In this document: positions 24,379 to 33,752 of the stretch, piece by piece
How the letters are laid out: every line of letters starts with the position of its first letter
How positions within the stretch are numbered: the stretch's first letter is position 1
Source of the DNA: Sphingomonadaceae bacterium
GTDB taxonomy: Bacteria > Pseudomonadota > Alphaproteobacteria > Sphingomonadales > Sphingomonadaceae
Length of the DNA stretch: 64,000 nt
Direction of reading: 5' to 3'
NCBI GenBank assembly: GCA_947473355.1
Contig: CANJCQ010000006.1
Span: 1-64,000 of the forward strand
The notes under the pieces: model-generated
Database searches by the model: none
The model's input: only the letters and a program-made list of their open reading frames with translations
What the model was told of the DNA's origin: nothing
Program-made: the position numbers and the translations under genes

Positions 24379-25583
24379 ACACCTCGACACTCATCCGCAC
24401 AGACTTGCGCGCCGATTTCCCCGGCCTGGCGAACAACTGGCACTACCTCGATACTGCCGCCACCGCGCAGAAGCCGCAGGCGGTGATCGATGCGACTGTC
24501 AACGCGCTGGGCCGTGATTACGCCACCGTCCATCGGGGCGTCTATGCCCGTTCGGCCGAAATGACGCTCGCCTTCGAGGCGGCGCGGCGCAAGGTGGCCG
24601 CGTTCATTGGCGGGCGTGAGGACGAAGTGGTCTTCACCCGCGGCGCGACCGAGGCGATTAATCTGGTGGCGCAGAGCTGGGGCGGCGCTAGCCTCAAAGC
24701 CGGGGATCGCATTCTGCTCTCCGTGCTCGAGCACCACTCCAATATCGTGCCCTGGCAATTGCTGCGTGACCGGACGGGGATCGAAATCGATGTCTGCCCG
24801 CTGACTGACGACGGCCAGATCGACCTTGATGCCGCCGAGCGGATCCTCACCCCGGCGCACAAACTCGTCGCCTTTGCCCATGTTTCCAACGTGCTGGGCT
24901 CAACTCTCGATGCCCGCCGAGCCGCGATGCTCGCGCATTCGGTTGGCGCGAAGCTGCTGCTCGACGGTTGCCAGGCCGTGGCAAGATTGCCGGTCGACGT
25001 GGCTGCTCTAAACTGCGACTTTTATGTATTCTCCGCGCACAAGCTCTATGGCCCGACCGGGATCGGGGCGCTGTGGGCACGGGCCGAGATTCTGGACGCG
25101 ATGCCGCCATGGCATGGCGGGGGTGCGATGATCGACCGGGTGACCTTTGCCAAGACTACCTATGCCCCCGCGCCGCAGCGCTTTGAGGCGGGGACGCCGG
25201 CGATTGTCGAGGCGATCGGGCTGGGCGCGGCGATCGATTATGTCGCCAGGATCGGAATTCCGGCGATCCAGGCTCATGAAGCGGCGCTCGTGCGGCAGTT
25301 AGGTGCCGCATTGGCTGCGCTCAATTGCGTTACGGTTTTCGGCCCAAAGGACTCGGCGGGTATCGTCAGCTTTGCGCTGGACGGGGTGCATCCGCATGAT
25401 CTCGGCACCATTTTGGACGAGGAAGGCGTCGCCATCCGCGCCGGGCACCATTGCGCCCAGCCCTTGATGGACCACCTTGGAGTGCCCGCTACGGCGCGGG
25501 CATCATTCGGATTGTATAGCGATGAAAGCGACATTGCCGCGCTGCTGCGCGGGATCGAGCGGACCAGGAGGATTTTCGCCTAA
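24375..25583 (+). CDS. sufS: Cysteine desulfurase SufS
   Basis: A 402-residue class II PLP-dependent cysteine desulfurase that supplies sulfur to SufBCD. The PLP lysine is in FYVFSAHKLYGPTG and the active-site cysteine in IRAGHHCAQPLMDHLG. DTAATAQKPQ and HSNIVPWQLL are also typical. It starts with GTG overlapping the sufD stop. SufE or SufU, its usual sulfur acceptor, is not in this operon. Confidence 0.95.
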   Translation: MNTSTLIRTDLRADFPGLANNWHYLDTAATAQKPQAVIDATVNALGRDYATVHRGVYARSAEMTLAFEAARRKVAAFIGGREDEVVFTRGATEAINLVAQSWGGASLKAGDRILLSVLEHHSNIVPWQLLRDRTGIEIDVCPLTDDGQIDLDAAERILTPAHKLVAFAHVSNVLGSTLDARRAAMLAHSVGAKLLLDGCQAVARLPVDVAALNCDFYVFSAHKLYGPTGIGALWARAEILDAMPPWHGGGAMIDRVTFAKTTYAPAPQRFEAGTPAIVEAIGLGAAIDYVARIGIPAIQAHEAALVRQLGAALAALNCVTVFGPKDSAGIVSFALDGVHPHDLGTILDEEGVAIRAGHHCAQPLMDHLGVPATARASFGLYSDESDIAALLRGIERTRRIFA

Positions 25584-26080
25584 TGACCCAGGCAAGTAGT
25601 GAGCAGCCCAAATTCGCGGTCGAGGAAGTTGACAGCGTTCCGACGCCGCCCAGAGCTCGTGTCGAGCTTGACGAGACTTCGCCAGAAACCCCGGCCGAGA
25701 AGCTGGAGCGCAAGCGCGATTATCTCGAAGGCTTTCTCGCAGAGAAGCCCGAAGGCCTGTCTCCCGGCGCGCCGGGCGGGGATATCTATGAGGGTGTGAT
25801 CGCGGCGCTCAAGGAGATTTTCGACCCGGAAATCCCGGTGAACATTTATGAGCTGGGGCTGATCTATGGGGTCGATGTGACGGACGAAGGTTCGGTCACC
25901 GTTGCCATGACCCTGACCACGCCGCATTGCCCGGTCGCCGAATCGATGCCGGGCGAGGTCGAGCTCAGGGTCAGCGCCGTACCTGGCGTGCGCGATGCCG
26001 AGGTAAATCTGGTCTGGGATCCGCCGTGGGATATGGCCAAGATGTCGGATGAAGCGAAGCTCGAGCTGGGGATGCTGTGA
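25583..26080 (+). CDS. sufT: SUF-associated MIP18/DUF59 protein (SufT-like)
   Basis: A 165-residue protein with a charged N-terminal segment (about 60 residues) followed by the MIP18/DUF59 domain: IFDPEIPVNIYELGLIYGVD, TTPHCPVAESMP and VNLVWDPPWDMAKMSDEAK. The cysteine in HCPV is conserved. DUF59 proteins help Fe-S cluster maturation or delivery. It shares one base with the sufS stop and overlaps sufA by four bases. Confidence 0.92.
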   Translation: MTQASSEQPKFAVEEVDSVPTPPRARVELDETSPETPAEKLERKRDYLEGFLAEKPEGLSPGAPGGDIYEGVIAALKEIFDPEIPVNIYELGLIYGVDVTDEGSVTVAMTLTTPHCPVAESMPGEVELRVSAVPGVRDAEVNLVWDPPWDMAKMSDEAKLELGML

Positions 26081-26448
26081 TGAGTGAAGTCAAAACAGCG
26101 GCCAGCCCTCGGGCCCGCCCCGCCGCCGTCATTCTGACGCCCGCTGCCGAAGCGCGGATTGCCAAGCTGATGTCCGAAGCCCCAGAGGGCGCGATCGGTG
26201 TCAAGCTCTCAACCCCGCGCCGGGGCTGTTCGGGGCTGGCCTATTCGGTCGACTATATCAGCGAGGCGGACAAGTTTGACGAGCGCATAGAAACCCCGGG
26301 CGGGCTGTTTTTCATTGATGGTGCTTCAGTGCTCTATCTGGTTGGCAGCACGATGGACTGGGTCGAAGACGATTTCGCCGCGGGGTTCACATTCGAGAAC
26401 CCCAACGCCAAGGGGTCCTGCGGCTGCGGCGAAAGTTTTACGGTCTAG
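26077..26448 (+). CDS. sufA: A-type Fe-S carrier protein SufA/IscA
   Basis: A 123-residue A-type carrier with the three ligand cysteines in RRGCSGLAYSVDY and GSCGCGESF. It moves assembled clusters from SufBCD to apoproteins. It is the last gene of the operon. Its TAG stop lies in a CTAG palindrome shared with the stop of the convergent gene, so there is almost no room for a separate terminator. Confidence 0.94.
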   Translation: MMSEVKTAASPRARPAAVILTPAAEARIAKLMSEAPEGAIGVKLSTPRRGCSGLAYSVDYISEADKFDERIETPGGLFFIDGASVLYLVGSTMDWVEDDFAAGFTFENPNAKGSCGCGESFTV

Positions 26449-27401
26449 AACCCCAAGCCTTCCTCTTCGGCGAGGAAATCGAGCAGCGCCTGATCAAATT
26501 CGTCGATCTGGCCATTTGCCTGGATCTGGCCTTGCAGCCAGGCCTGCTCCATTGTGGTGACTTCAGCGGCATCGGCCACTTCCAGTTCGATGTGCCGTGG
26601 CGGCGCGGCTTCTTCGCTCATCGCGGCGAAGCCTTCGCCTACGCCGCTGTTACCGATCGAATCGAACATGCGTCCGAAGAATCCGCCGATGCTGGGCGCC
26701 GAATTGTTCATGAAATTTTCGAGCTCGGCAGCGCGTTCGCGGCTCAGCGGTTCCTGACCACCGAAGCCTTGCAGGTAGTTGCCGACGCCCTGCACAAACA
26801 GCCGCTTCCACTCGGGCGCATTGTCCGCACCCAAGGTTGCGTCCTTGAGGCGAAACAGCATTTCCGCCTCGTTCTGGCTGACCGCCGCCGGGCGATCACT
26901 GCCCGAGGCGAAGATGATTTGCCTCAGAAGTCGGGCCTCGCCCTCGGTGACATTGCCCTTTTCGAGCATGCCGCCATCACGGGTGGGACCTTCGCCCGAC
27001 AGAACTGCCTTTTCGATCTGGCTGCGCGCATAAGGGCGCAGGCTTTCAGGTGTATGGATCGCTTTTTCGAGCACTTCCACCAGCAGCTCAAGCTCGGTCA
27101 GGCTGTCCAGCCGACCGTTGCTGTCGATCCGCTCGATCAGCCATTCGGCCTGATCCGGACTGACATATCCCTTCGGCTGGACTGTATGGACGATATATTC
27201 GCTGAGTGCTTCGACGAAGAAATCCGACCATTCGTTGGTCGCTTCGGCAAGATGATCGTTGAGCACGAAAATCGCATCGGCCTCGTCGGCATCGATCGCG
27301 GCATTGGCCCAGCCACCCTGGCGCAGGCTGAGAATTTCATCGGCAGTGATTGCGCCATCGGCCATTGCCTGCTCGGCAAGGCCTCGGAATTGCATCGACA
27401 T
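26445..27401 (-). CDS. Conserved protein with EF-hand-like segments, unknown function
   Basis: A 318-residue soluble acidic protein. Repeated helix-rich units contain EF-hand-like loops such as DADEADAIFVLND and RIDSNGRLDSLTELELL, and a C-terminal QANGQIDEFDQALLDFLAEE. It looks like a TerB- or calcium-binding-like conserved hypothetical of sphingomonads. ATG 27401 is chosen; the ORF track's 85-residue extension is antisense to the lipoprotein gene region. Calcium binding is inferred only from loop spacing. Confidence 0.7.
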   Translation of the reverse strand: MSMQFRGLAEQAMADGAITADEILSLRQGGWANAAIDADEADAIFVLNDHLAEATNEWSDFFVEALSEYIVHTVQPKGYVSPDQAEWLIERIDSNGRLDSLTELELLVEVLEKAIHTPESLRPYARSQIEKAVLSGEGPTRDGGMLEKGNVTEGEARLLRQIIFASGSDRPAAVSQNEAEMLFRLKDATLGADNAPEWKRLFVQGVGNYLQGFGGQEPLSRERAAELENFMNNSAPSIGGFFGRMFDSIGNSGVGEGFAAMSEEAAPPRHIELEVADAAEVTTMEQAWLQGQIQANGQIDEFDQALLDFLAEEEGLGF

Positions 27402-27459
27402 CGTGCGGGGCTCCCCAAAATCTACGCCCCGCTTATCCCGGAATATGTTTAATCCCCGG

Positions 27460-27936
27460 TTACCCGCCGGGCTTGCCCGCCGATGCCCCGCTGCGCTGGC
27501 GCAATGCCGCGATGCAGGTGGCGCGGTCGACATCCTTGCCGTCGCTGGCGCGGCGGGCATCGACATAAGTCGCCTGCGGCTCACGGCCCGGCGCGGCGGG
27601 ATAGAGATAGACATCGAGCACGCAGGCCGTGCCGGTGAATTGCAGCTTGCGGGCATCGCCTTCCCACACTTCCAGCCGGGGAGCGCCGAACTGACGGGTA
27701 AGCTCGGCCTGGCTCGCGCCGACCACGCCTTCGAGCCCCGGCGCGGTCAAGGCGCGCGGGGCGGCCACATGCTGCTGAACCGGCGGGCGCACTGCGGGCA
27801 CGCGCGAATGCTGGCGCGATTGCGCGCGCGGCGTGGCGGCGGCAGGTGCGCTGACGCTCTGCACCGGGCGCTTGTCGGCCCCGCAAGCGGCGAGCATGGG
27901 CAGCAGCGCCAGCAAGATCAGCATTGGGGTCCTCAT
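27460..27936 (-). CDS. Putative lipoprotein of unknown function
   Basis: A 158-residue protein with a lipobox (LLALLPMLAACG) for acylation at Cys about residue 18. An Ala/Pro/Arg-rich linker follows, then a C-terminal domain with QLTRQFG-like and KLQFTGTACVLDVYLYP segments and a second cysteine in DRATCIAAL. The C-terminal part resembles SmpA/OmlA-like small lipoprotein domains, but this is uncertain. ATG 27936 is the start that gives a proper signal peptide. Confidence 0.72.
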   Translation of the reverse strand: MRTPMLILLALLPMLAACGADKRPVQSVSAPAAATPRAQSRQHSRVPAVRPPVQQHVAAPRALTAPGLEGVVGASQAELTRQFGAPRLEVWEGDARKLQFTGTACVLDVYLYPAAPGREPQATYVDARRASDGKDVDRATCIAALRQRSGASAGKPGG

Positions 27937-28093
27937 GCGGGGGGCTCCATTGGCGGTGACGTCAGCCAGGTGCCGCCGCATTGCCTTCCCGGCCGCTGCT
28001 GTCAACGGTCCGTGACTGCCTCGCCCCTTGTCGCGGCTTGATCTGCCCGCTAGTCGCGCCGAGAGTTCCCTGCTGCAACTTTCAGGATACCCG

Positions 28094-29089
28094 ATGACCC
28101 AACCAGCCTACGACGTAATCGCCATCGGCAATGCCATCGTCGATGTGATGGCGCCCTGCGACGATGCGACTATCGAGCGGCTGGGCATGACCCGCGGCGG
28201 CATGATGTTGATCGATACCGAGCAGGCCGGCGCGCTCTATGACGCGATGGGCCCGGCGCGCGAGATTTCGGGCGGTTCGGCGGCCAATACGCTCGCGGGG
28301 CTCGCCCAGCTTGGCGCGAAATGCGCCTTCATCGGCCAGGTCGCCGACGATCAACTCGGGGAAGTCTTCGCGCATGATATCCGCGCCGGAGGCATCGCCT
28401 TCGCCACCCCTGCCCGACCTGCAGATCCGCCGACCGCACGCTGCCTGATTTTCGTCACCCCCGATGGCCAGCGCACGATGAACACTTACCTCGGCGCCTC
28501 GCAGTTCCTGCCCGCCGCAGCGCTGGATGAAAGCCTGATCGCGGATGCTGCGGTGCTCTATCTCGAAGGCTATCTGTGGGACCCGGAAGAGCCGCGCGCC
28601 GCGATGCGCCGGGCGATTGGGGCGGCGAAGGGTGCGGGCCGCAAGGTCGCATTCACGCTCTCCGACGGCTTCGTCATCGATCGCCATGGCGTCGATTTCA
28701 ACGCGCTGATCGCAGCGGGCGAAATCGACATCCTGTTCGCCAACGAACATGAGCTGGTCGCGCTGACCGGCGAGGCTGACTTCGAGGCAGGCCTTGCCGC
28801 GTTGGCGGGCAAAGTTCAGGTGCTGGTCGTTACCCGCAGCGAGCATGGCGCCGTGGCCGTGGCCGGCGGCGAACGCGCGGCGGTTGCCGCCGAGCCGATC
28901 GAGCATGTCGTTGACACAACTGGCGCGGGCGATCTGTTTGCTGCCGGGTTCCTGTTCGGCCATGTCCGGGGCAAGTCGCTGCAGCAGAGCCTGCACATGG
29001 GCGCGATCTGCGCAGCGGAAGTGATCTCGCATTTCGGCGCAAGGCCCGAGGCCGACTTGCAGGCGCTGGTGGCCGAGAAGCTGTCCTAG
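28094..29089 (+). CDS. PfkB-family sugar/adenosine kinase
   Basis: A 331-residue PfkB/ribokinase-family kinase. The sugar-binding GGSAANTLAGLAQLGAK and the ATP/anion-hole motif DTTGAGDLFAAGFLFG with its catalytic Asp are clear. Alphaproteobacterial members of this group are usually annotated adenosine kinase and salvage adenosine to AMP, but other purine or sugar substrates are possible. ATG 28094 is chosen on the family N-terminus YDVIAIGNAIVDV. Confidence 0.88.
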   Translation: MTQPAYDVIAIGNAIVDVMAPCDDATIERLGMTRGGMMLIDTEQAGALYDAMGPAREISGGSAANTLAGLAQLGAKCAFIGQVADDQLGEVFAHDIRAGGIAFATPARPADPPTARCLIFVTPDGQRTMNTYLGASQFLPAAALDESLIADAAVLYLEGYLWDPEEPRAAMRRAIGAAKGAGRKVAFTLSDGFVIDRHGVDFNALIAAGEIDILFANEHELVALTGEADFEAGLAALAGKVQVLVVTRSEHGAVAVAGGERAAVAAEPIEHVVDTTGAGDLFAAGFLFGHVRGKSLQQSLHMGAICAAEVISHFGARPEADLQALVAEKLS

Positions 29090-29115
29090 AGCGGCGATTG
29101 AAATATCTGAATCAC

Positions 29116-29235
29116 CCCCAACCCAACTCCGTTTGTCCTGAGCTTGTCGAAGGACTGTTTTCTCTTCAAGCGGCGGGGCGATCGGCACGTAGTCAAGGGC
29201 AGCCCTTCGACAGGCTCAGGGCGAGCGGGGGTTGG
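29116..29235. repeat. Palindromic intergenic repeat (CCTGAGC-TTGTCGAAGG type)
   Basis: The left arm CCAACCCAACTCCG…TTGTCCTGAGCTTGTCGAAGG and right arm CCCTTCGACAGGCTCAGGGC…GGTTGG are imperfect inverted repeats with a 40-base spacer. The TGAGC(C/T)TGTCGAAGG core is a familiar dispersed sphingomonad REP-like sequence. It fills the gap between the convergent kinase and purD genes and may help terminate both. Confidence 0.8.
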
Positions 29236-29257
29236 TTCAGGTCTTGCGCAACTTGCT

Positions 29258-30541
29258 CTAACCGCGCGCCTCACGCTCCACTTCGCGCCAGCCGATATCG
29301 CTGCGGCAGAAGCCGTCCGGGAAATCGAGCGCGGCCACGGCGGCATAGGCCAGCGTCTGCGCCTCGCGGACCGAGCCGCCGCGCGCGGTCACGTTGAGCA
29401 CACGGCCACCATTTGCGGTCAGCGTGCCATCGGCCCCCAGCGCGGTGCCTGCGTGAAATACTTTGGCTCCAGCTGATTCGGCTGCGGCGATCCCTTTGAT
29501 CCTCCCGCCTTTCTTCGGCGTGTCCGGATAGCCTTGCGAGGCCATGACCACGGTCAGCGCGGTGTCGGGCGAGAAGCGCGGCGGGGCCACTTCGGCGAGG
29601 CGTTCCTTGGCGCAGGCCAGCAGCAGTTCGACAAGATCGCTCTCCAGCCGCATCAGCATAACCTGGCATTCAGGGTCGCCGAAGCGGCAGTTGTATTCGA
29701 TCAGCTGCGGGCCTGTGGGGGTCAGCATCAGGCCCAGGAATAGCACGCCCGAATAGGGCATGCCCTCGGTTGCCAGCGTCCTGACCGTCCGTGCAATGAT
29801 GCGCTCCATCGCTTCGGCTTCGAGCGATGGCGTGAGCACCCGCGCCGGGCTGTAGGCGCCCATTCCGCCGGTGTTGGGGCCGGTGTCGCCATCGCCCAGG
29901 CGCTTGTGATCCTGCGCCGAGCCGAAGGGGACTATGGACGTGCCATCAGTCAGCGCGAAGAAACTGGCCTCCTCGCCTTCGAGGAATTCCTCGATCACCG
30001 CCTCTGCGCCCGCTTCTCCGAAGCGCCCGGCGAAAATGTCGCGGATCGCCTTTTCGGCTTCATCACGGGTCATCGCGACGGTCACGCCCTTGCCTGCGGC
30101 AAGGCCATCGGCCTTGATGACGACGGGAATGGTGAAATTAGCCAGCGCGGCGAGGCCGTCTGCTTCACTGGTCACCCGGACATAGGCCCCGGTCGGGATT
30201 CCGGCGCGCTCACACAGGTCTTTGGTGAAGCCCTTGCTACCTTCGAGCTGGGCGGCGGCCTTGCCGGGGCCGAAAGTCGGGATTCCAGCAGCGCGCAAGC
30301 TATCGGCGAGGCCATCGACGAGCGGCGCTTCCGGGCCGACGACGACGAGGCCGATCTGCTGCGCGGCGCAGAATTGAACCACTGCGGCATGCGTCGTCAC
30401 ATCGAGTGAGACCAGTTCGGCATGCTCGCCGATCCCCGGATTTCCGGGCGCGGCGAACAGCTTTGCGCACAGCGGGGATTGCGCCAGCTTCCAGGCCAGC
30501 GCATGTTCGCGTCCACCGCCGCCGATCAGCAGGATATTCAT
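29258..30541 (-). CDS. purD: Phosphoribosylamine–glycine ligase (GARS)
   Basis: A 427-residue ATP-grasp enzyme that makes glycinamide ribonucleotide in purine synthesis. The N-terminus [20 protein letters not shown] is the family signature. [38 protein letters not shown]-like and [11 protein letters not shown] are present. ATG 30541 is chosen; the ORF-track extension is antisense to xseA. The start is ten bases from the divergent xseA start. Confidence 0.96.
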   Translation of the reverse strand: MNILLIGGGGREHALAWKLAQSPLCAKLFAAPGNPGIGEHAELVSLDVTTHAAVVQFCAAQQIGLVVVGPEAPLVDGLADSLRAAGIPTFGPGKAAAQLEGSKGFTKDLCERAGIPTGAYVRVTSEADGLAALANFTIPVVIKADGLAAGKGVTVAMTRDEAEKAIRDIFAGRFGEAGAEAVIEEFLEGEEASFFALTDGTSIVPFGSAQDHKRLGDGDTGPNTGGMGAYSPARVLTPSLEAEAMERIIARTVRTLATEGMPYSGVLFLGLMLTPTGPQLIEYNCRFGDPECQVMLMRLESDLVELLLACAKERLAEVAPPRFSPDTALTVVMASQGYPDTPKKGGRIKGIAAAESAGAKVFHAGTALGADGTLTANGGRVLNVTARGGSVREAQTLAYAAVAALDFPDGFCRSDIGWREVEREARG

Positions 30542-30551
30542 GTCGCCGCAA

Positions 30552-31937
30552 ATGCCCTTCGATGATGACAGTGAAGCAGGGCTGGTAGCGAAGGATGCAC
30601 CGGGCAGCAACGCGGAGCCTTTGTCGATCACCGAGATATCCGCGCTGCTCAAGCGCACGGTGGAGGAACGCTTCGGCTTCGTGCGGCTGCGCGGCGAGCT
30701 TTCTGGCGTCAAGCGCGCTGCTTCCGGCCACCTTTATTGCAGCCTCAAGGACGAAGGCGCGCGGATTGATGGGGTGATGTGGAAGGGCCAGGTCGCCCGG
30801 CTCGGCTTCCAGCCCGAGGACGGCATCGAGGTTATCGCCAGCGGCAAGCTGACCACCTATCCCGGGCGCTCGAACTACCAGATCGTCATCGAGCGGATGG
30901 AAATCGCCGGGGAAGGCGCGCTGCTGGCCTTGCTGGCCAAGACCAAGGCGCGGCTGGAGGCGGAGGGGTTGTTTGCGCCCGAGCGCAAGCGGGCGCTGCC
31001 CTATCTGCCGCGCATTATCGGCGTGGTGACTTCGCCGACCGGCGCGGTGATCCGCGATATCCTCCACCGGCTGGCCGACCGCTTCCCCAGCCGCGTGCTG
31101 GTCTGGCCGGTGCTGGTGCAAGGGCAGGGCTCTGCCGAGCAAGTGGCGGCGGCGGTGCGCGGGTTTTCGCAGATGGTGGGGGAAGACCGGCCTGATCTGG
31201 TGATCGTCGCGCGCGGCGGCGGATCAATCGAGGACCTGTGGTCTTTCAACGAGGAAATTGTCGTCCGCGCCATTGCCGAATCGACGATCCCGGTGATTTC
31301 GGCGGTGGGCCACGAGACTGACACCACGCTGGCCGATTTCGCCGCCGACTGGCGCGCGCCGACGCCGACGGCTGCTGCCGAACGCGCCGTGCCGGTGCGC
31401 GAGGAGCTGCTGGGGCAGGTTGGCGAACTGGGCCTGCGCCTGCGCCGCGCCGCCGTGCGTCCCTTGGCCTTGGGCAAGGAGCGGCTTGATGCGCGCTTGC
31501 AGCGGCTGCCCCGGCCCGAAGCGCTGCTCACGGTCTATGCCCAGCGGCTCGACGATCAGGGCGAGCGCCTGCGCCGGGGGCTGGCGGACCGCGTCGCCAT
31601 TGCGCGCGGGGCTTTGCAGAGCGATCGGGCGCGGCTTTCGGCGCCTCTGCTGCTTTCCTACATTGGCCGTGCGCGCGAGCGGCTGGAAGCCGTGTCGCGG
31701 CTGATGGTTTCGCTCAATCCAGACAACGTGCTCCAGCGCGGCTATGTCCGGGTCACTGCCGCCGATGGCCGCACCCTGGTCAGCGCGGCCTTGGCCGGCA
31801 AGGAGCTCAGCCTTGCGCTGCATTTCCGCGATGGCAAGCTGGAGGTCGCGCCGCAGGGCGTCCGGCCATCCCGCACCGCGCCCAGCCCTCGCCCCGCCGC
31901 GCCCGAGCCTTCGCCGGTTCAGGGCAAATTGCTTTAA
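30552..31937 (+). CDS. xseA: Exodeoxyribonuclease VII large subunit
   Basis: A 461-residue XseA, the large subunit of the single-strand exonuclease. An N-terminal OB-fold (residues about 15–110, [20 protein letters not shown]) is followed by the catalytic domain with [37 protein letters not shown] and [17 protein letters not shown]. The C-terminal coiled coil and RGYVRVT tail are normal. ATG 30540 is in frame but overlaps the purD start; 30552 is preferred from the usual MPxFDDDS-like N-terminus. It is followed by a DUF2093 gene. Confidence 0.94.
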   Translation: MPFDDDSEAGLVAKDAPGSNAEPLSITEISALLKRTVEERFGFVRLRGELSGVKRAASGHLYCSLKDEGARIDGVMWKGQVARLGFQPEDGIEVIASGKLTTYPGRSNYQIVIERMEIAGEGALLALLAKTKARLEAEGLFAPERKRALPYLPRIIGVVTSPTGAVIRDILHRLADRFPSRVLVWPVLVQGQGSAEQVAAAVRGFSQMVGEDRPDLVIVARGGGSIEDLWSFNEEIVVRAIAESTIPVISAVGHETDTTLADFAADWRAPTPTAAAERAVPVREELLGQVGELGLRLRRAAVRPLALGKERLDARLQRLPRPEALLTVYAQRLDDQGERLRRGLADRVAIARGALQSDRARLSAPLLLSYIGRARERLEAVSRLMVSLNPDNVLQRGYVRVTAADGRTLVSAALAGKELSLALHFRDGKLEVAPQGVRPSRTAPSPRPAAPEPSPVQGKLL

Positions 31938-31964
31938 GCCCCGCGATTTGTTAGGCCGCCGCCC

Positions 31965-32168
31965 ATGTTGATGTCAGCGAACGAGCGTCCGGCGACGCTG
32001 CAATATCAGGCCAATGGCTTTCGTGTGCTCTCTGCCGGCGGCTTCGTGCTCTGCGCGGTGTCTGGCGAGCGGGTGCCGCTCGAGGCGCTGCGCTATTGGA
32101 GCGTGGCACGGCAGGAAGCCTATGCCAGCGCGGAACTGGCGACCAGGCGGCTGACGGGCGCGGCCTGA
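31965..32168 (+). CDS. DUF2093 protein
   Basis: A 67-residue protein with the DUF2093 pattern YQANGFRVLSAGGFVLCAVS then GERVPLEALRYWSVARQEAY. It is regularly found next to xseA in alphaproteobacteria, as here, but the function is unknown. ATG 31965 or 31971 could be the start. Confidence 0.85.
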   Translation: MLMSANERPATLQYQANGFRVLSAGGFVLCAVSGERVPLEALRYWSVARQEAYASAELATRRLTGAA

Positions 32169-32180
32169 CGGCCTCCGGTG

Positions 32181-33122
32181 ATGCGCAAACTTTCCTTCGG
32201 CCTTGCTGTCTTGTCGGCCTTGCTGCTGACCGCCAGCGGCAGCTGCAACGATGGCACGCAGATGCGCTCACCGGGCCGCATTCAGACCATGCCGGGGCTA
32301 CCCCGCCCGGCTCCCTTGCCGCCGCCGCCGCCGGGTTTACCGGCCATGCCGCCGCGCAGCGGAGAACTTTTCGTCATCGGCGAGCTGACTCAAGGCGGCT
32401 GGATCACCGGCCTAGCGCCCATTGCTGCCCGCAGCCTGACGCTTGATGGGCAGACGGTGCCATTCGAAGCCGATGGGCGTTTTTTTGCTGCCTTCGACCG
32501 CGATGCCGGTGCGGCGTCATCACTGGTGGCGCGGCTGGCGGATGGCCGGGCGGTGACTCGCTCGCTCGGGATTAGCCCGCGTGCCTGGCAGATCGAACGC
32601 ATCCCGCTCGGGCCGCGCCCCGGCACGGCCCCCGATCCCGTATTCCTGCGCCGCCGCGCCGGTGAACTGGCGCAGATCAACGCCGCGCGAGCCGTGAATG
32701 CGCAGAGCGACGGTTGGCGGCAGCATTTTATCTGGCCTGCCAGAGGCCGGATTTCGGGGCGCTTCGGCTCGCAGCGGATCTATCCCGCTGGGCCCGCCGC
32801 CTATCATTCGGGCACCGATATCGCGACGGGTGCCAGCGGCACACCCTATGTTGCGCCTGCCGATGGCGTGGTGGTGCTGGCGGCCTCCAGCCCGTTTTCG
32901 CTCGAAGGCAATCTCCTGATGATCGACCACGGCATGGGGCTCAACAGCGCCTTCCTGCACTCGTCGCAAATCCTGGTGCGGGTGGGCGACCGTGTGAAAC
33001 AGGGTCAGGTGATTGGCCGGATCGGCATGACCGGCCGCGCGACAGGGCCGCATCTGCACTGGTCCATGAAGTGGCGCAGCGCCAAGCTTGATGCGCTACT
33101 GTTTGTGGGGCCGATGCGGTAA
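32181..33122 (+). CDS. M23-family (LytM) metallopeptidase
   Basis: A 313-residue exported peptidase with an N-terminal signal (residues 1–22) leading to a lipobox-like SGSC, a Pro-rich linker, a middle beta domain, and the LytM zinc site HSGTD and HLHW near residues 215 and 293. The catalytic motifs are intact, so it probably cuts peptidoglycan cross-links in the periplasm. A GTG one codon upstream is an alternative start. Confidence 0.88.
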   Translation: MRKLSFGLAVLSALLLTASGSCNDGTQMRSPGRIQTMPGLPRPAPLPPPPPGLPAMPPRSGELFVIGELTQGGWITGLAPIAARSLTLDGQTVPFEADGRFFAAFDRDAGAASSLVARLADGRAVTRSLGISPRAWQIERIPLGPRPGTAPDPVFLRRRAGELAQINAARAVNAQSDGWRQHFIWPARGRISGRFGSQRIYPAGPAAYHSGTDIATGASGTPYVAPADGVVVLAASSPFSLEGNLLMIDHGMGLNSAFLHSSQILVRVGDRVKQGQVIGRIGMTGRATGPHLHWSMKWRSAKLDALLFVGPMR

Positions 33123-33129
33123 GCGCCGT

Positions 33130-33156
33130 GCGAAAAGTGGGAACCGGTTTTCGCGA
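33130..33156. repeat. GCGAAAA…TTTTCGC inverted repeat
   Basis: GCGAAAA-GTGGGAACCGG-TTTTCGC is a short inverted repeat, and its GGGAACCGGTTTTCGC core is a dispersed alphaproteobacterial repeat type. It lies between two convergent genes (M23 peptidase and cupin) and could act as a bidirectional terminator. Confidence 0.65.
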
Positions 33157-33180
33157 CAAACGACGCGACAACAGCAAGCC

Positions 33181-33741
33181 TCAGTCGAACAACCCGTAAG
33201 GCGCTTTCTCTTCTGCCCAGATTGGCTTGCGCTCGGCATGAGTCGCGGCGACCCGATCCCAATAGGTATCTGACTTTGCGCGGTAATGCGTGTCATAATC
33301 CTCGCCGGTGCGGAATTCGAAGAATTCGACGCCTTCATCGCCCGGCGTGACTGTGTAGGGCACGCCGCCGGGGATCATCACCCCGTCGCCCTTTTCCAGC
33401 ACATCATTGCCAACCCGCATCGATCCGGCGAATATCTGGTAAAAGCAATCGACATCGTGGCTGTGGATCGGCAGCGGATAGCCGCTTTTGAACCAGACAT
33501 AGCTGACATGCATCGTCGGCGAGGAGAACAGGGTCACCGCCATGGCCCCGCCGCTGTTACCGCCTTCATAGATCTTCTTCATGCCGCGCACGATGGCCGG
33601 ATGAAGCTCGAAGCCCTCCGCGTCCGATCCGCGCTGCTTGCGACCGGTGTGGTGGTGGGCATCGCTGGCGCGGGTGATGATCATGCCGGGGCCGCGCGGC
33701 AGAGTTTCCAGAACGGCGGTGGTTTCACTTTCGAGTGTCAT
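33181..33741 (-). CDS. Cupin-domain protein
   Basis: A 186-residue single-cupin protein. Metal-binding motif 1 is seen as GYPLPIHSHDVDCFYQIFAG and motif 2 as IPGGVPYTVTPGDEG. A hydrophobic N-terminal signal is absent, so it is cytosolic. It begins 11 bases after the amidohydrolase stop and is co-transcribed with it. Its reaction is unknown; cupins in such clusters often isomerise or open rings, but here this is inference. Confidence 0.82.
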   Translation of the reverse strand: MTLESETTAVLETLPRGPGMIITRASDAHHHTGRKQRGSDAEGFELHPAIVRGMKKIYEGGNSGGAMAVTLFSSPTMHVSYVWFKSGYPLPIHSHDVDCFYQIFAGSMRVGNDVLEKGDGVMIPGGVPYTVTPGDEGVEFFEFRTGEDYDTHYRAKSDTYWDRVAATHAERKPIWAEEKAPYGLFD

Positions 33742-33752
33742 TCTGCTCTCCC

